Below are positions 63,855-64,000 of a stretch of DNA of 64,000 bases, piece after piece. The DNA is from Oxyruncus cristatus. Lineage: Eukaryota > Chordata > Aves > Passeriformes > Cotingidae. Position 1 is the stretch's first letter. The number at the start of each line of letters is the position of its first letter. The stretch spans positions 726,077-790,076 of the forward strand of contig VXAY01007484.1 of NCBI GenBank assembly GCA_013399855.1, written 5' to 3'. Both the position numbers and the translations under genes were made by a program. Under the pieces are notes generated by a model that worked only from the letters and a program-made list of their open reading frames with translations, ran no database searches and was not told the DNA's origin.

Positions 63855-64000
63855 CTGGGTGACAGCGGCCGGAGCCGCCGCCTGCGCTGCCAGCGGGCCG
63901 GTGCTGCGGGTCGGGAGCCTCTCCAGGGAGGCGGCAGTCGCGCCTCGCCTCTGCCCCGCTTTCCCCTGTGCCCTCGGCGAGGCCCTCTCGCCCTCCCTCC

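Larger units (their letters stand above)
63040..64000. promoter_or_regulatory. CpG island promoter, cut by the window edge
   Basis: From about 63040 the sequence turns abruptly GC-rich and CpG-dense (many CG per 60 bases from 63180 on; a NotI site at 63607-63614), against an AT-rich background for the previous 63 kb. There is no TATA box; GC boxes cluster at 63604-63666. By hand count, 63361-63540 has about 44 G to 76 C, and 63601-63840 about 121 G to 68 C, so the skew flips near 63550-63600. G-excess usually marks the sense strand downstream of the start, favouring transcription to the right from about 63600-63750. A divergent leftward transcript would also fit the C-rich left half. The gene is not identifiable because no coding exon lies inside the window. 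The 172-codon minus-strand ORF (63019-63537) is most likely an effect of GC-rich composition. Confidence 0.9.

Overview
The window is nuclear DNA of a bird, most likely a passerine. It is AT-rich, has no dense gene array, and its longest six-frame open reading frame is only 172 codons. It carries many chicken-repeat-1 (CR1) LINE fragments with the typical avian 3' end, three or four avian endogenous-retrovirus LTRs, and one tRNA-Ile-derived SINE fused to a CR1-like tail. That SINE resembles TguSINE1, a family described from passerines. All family names come from recognising sequence by eye; no database search was run.

Layout: positions 1-63,000 are a long non-coding stretch, either a gene desert or a very large intron. 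No exon could be supported in it. Its recognisable content is: an LTR with a CR1 nested inside it (623-1758); a second LTR (9682-10232); CR1 pieces at 10563, 13236, 21235, 25835, 35975, 38150, 48265 and 53160; the SINE (13424-13563); a solo LTR with perfect target-site duplications (15246-15777); a GATA microsatellite (30070-30275); and a strongly deleted mini-LTR (48739-48825). Ancient MIR-like remnants, a CTCF-like site (41548) and a double TAATTA site (32070) are weaker calls. Every CR1 reverse-transcriptase piece is broken, and two have lost catalytic aspartates.

About 63,040-64,000 the base composition changes abruptly to a CpG island with three GC boxes, no TATA box and a switch in GC skew near 63,550-63,600. 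This is a vertebrate promoter. The skew favours a gene transcribed rightwards, with its 5' UTR at the window edge and its coding sequence beyond it. A leftward or divergent transcript remains possible, in which case the 62 kb to the left would be intron. I could not identify the gene.

No new defence, metabolic or mobile system is visible. The most informative points are the promoter with a start-stop upstream ORF, the nested and deleted LTRs that give a relative insertion history, and a few candidate regulatory sites in the desert.
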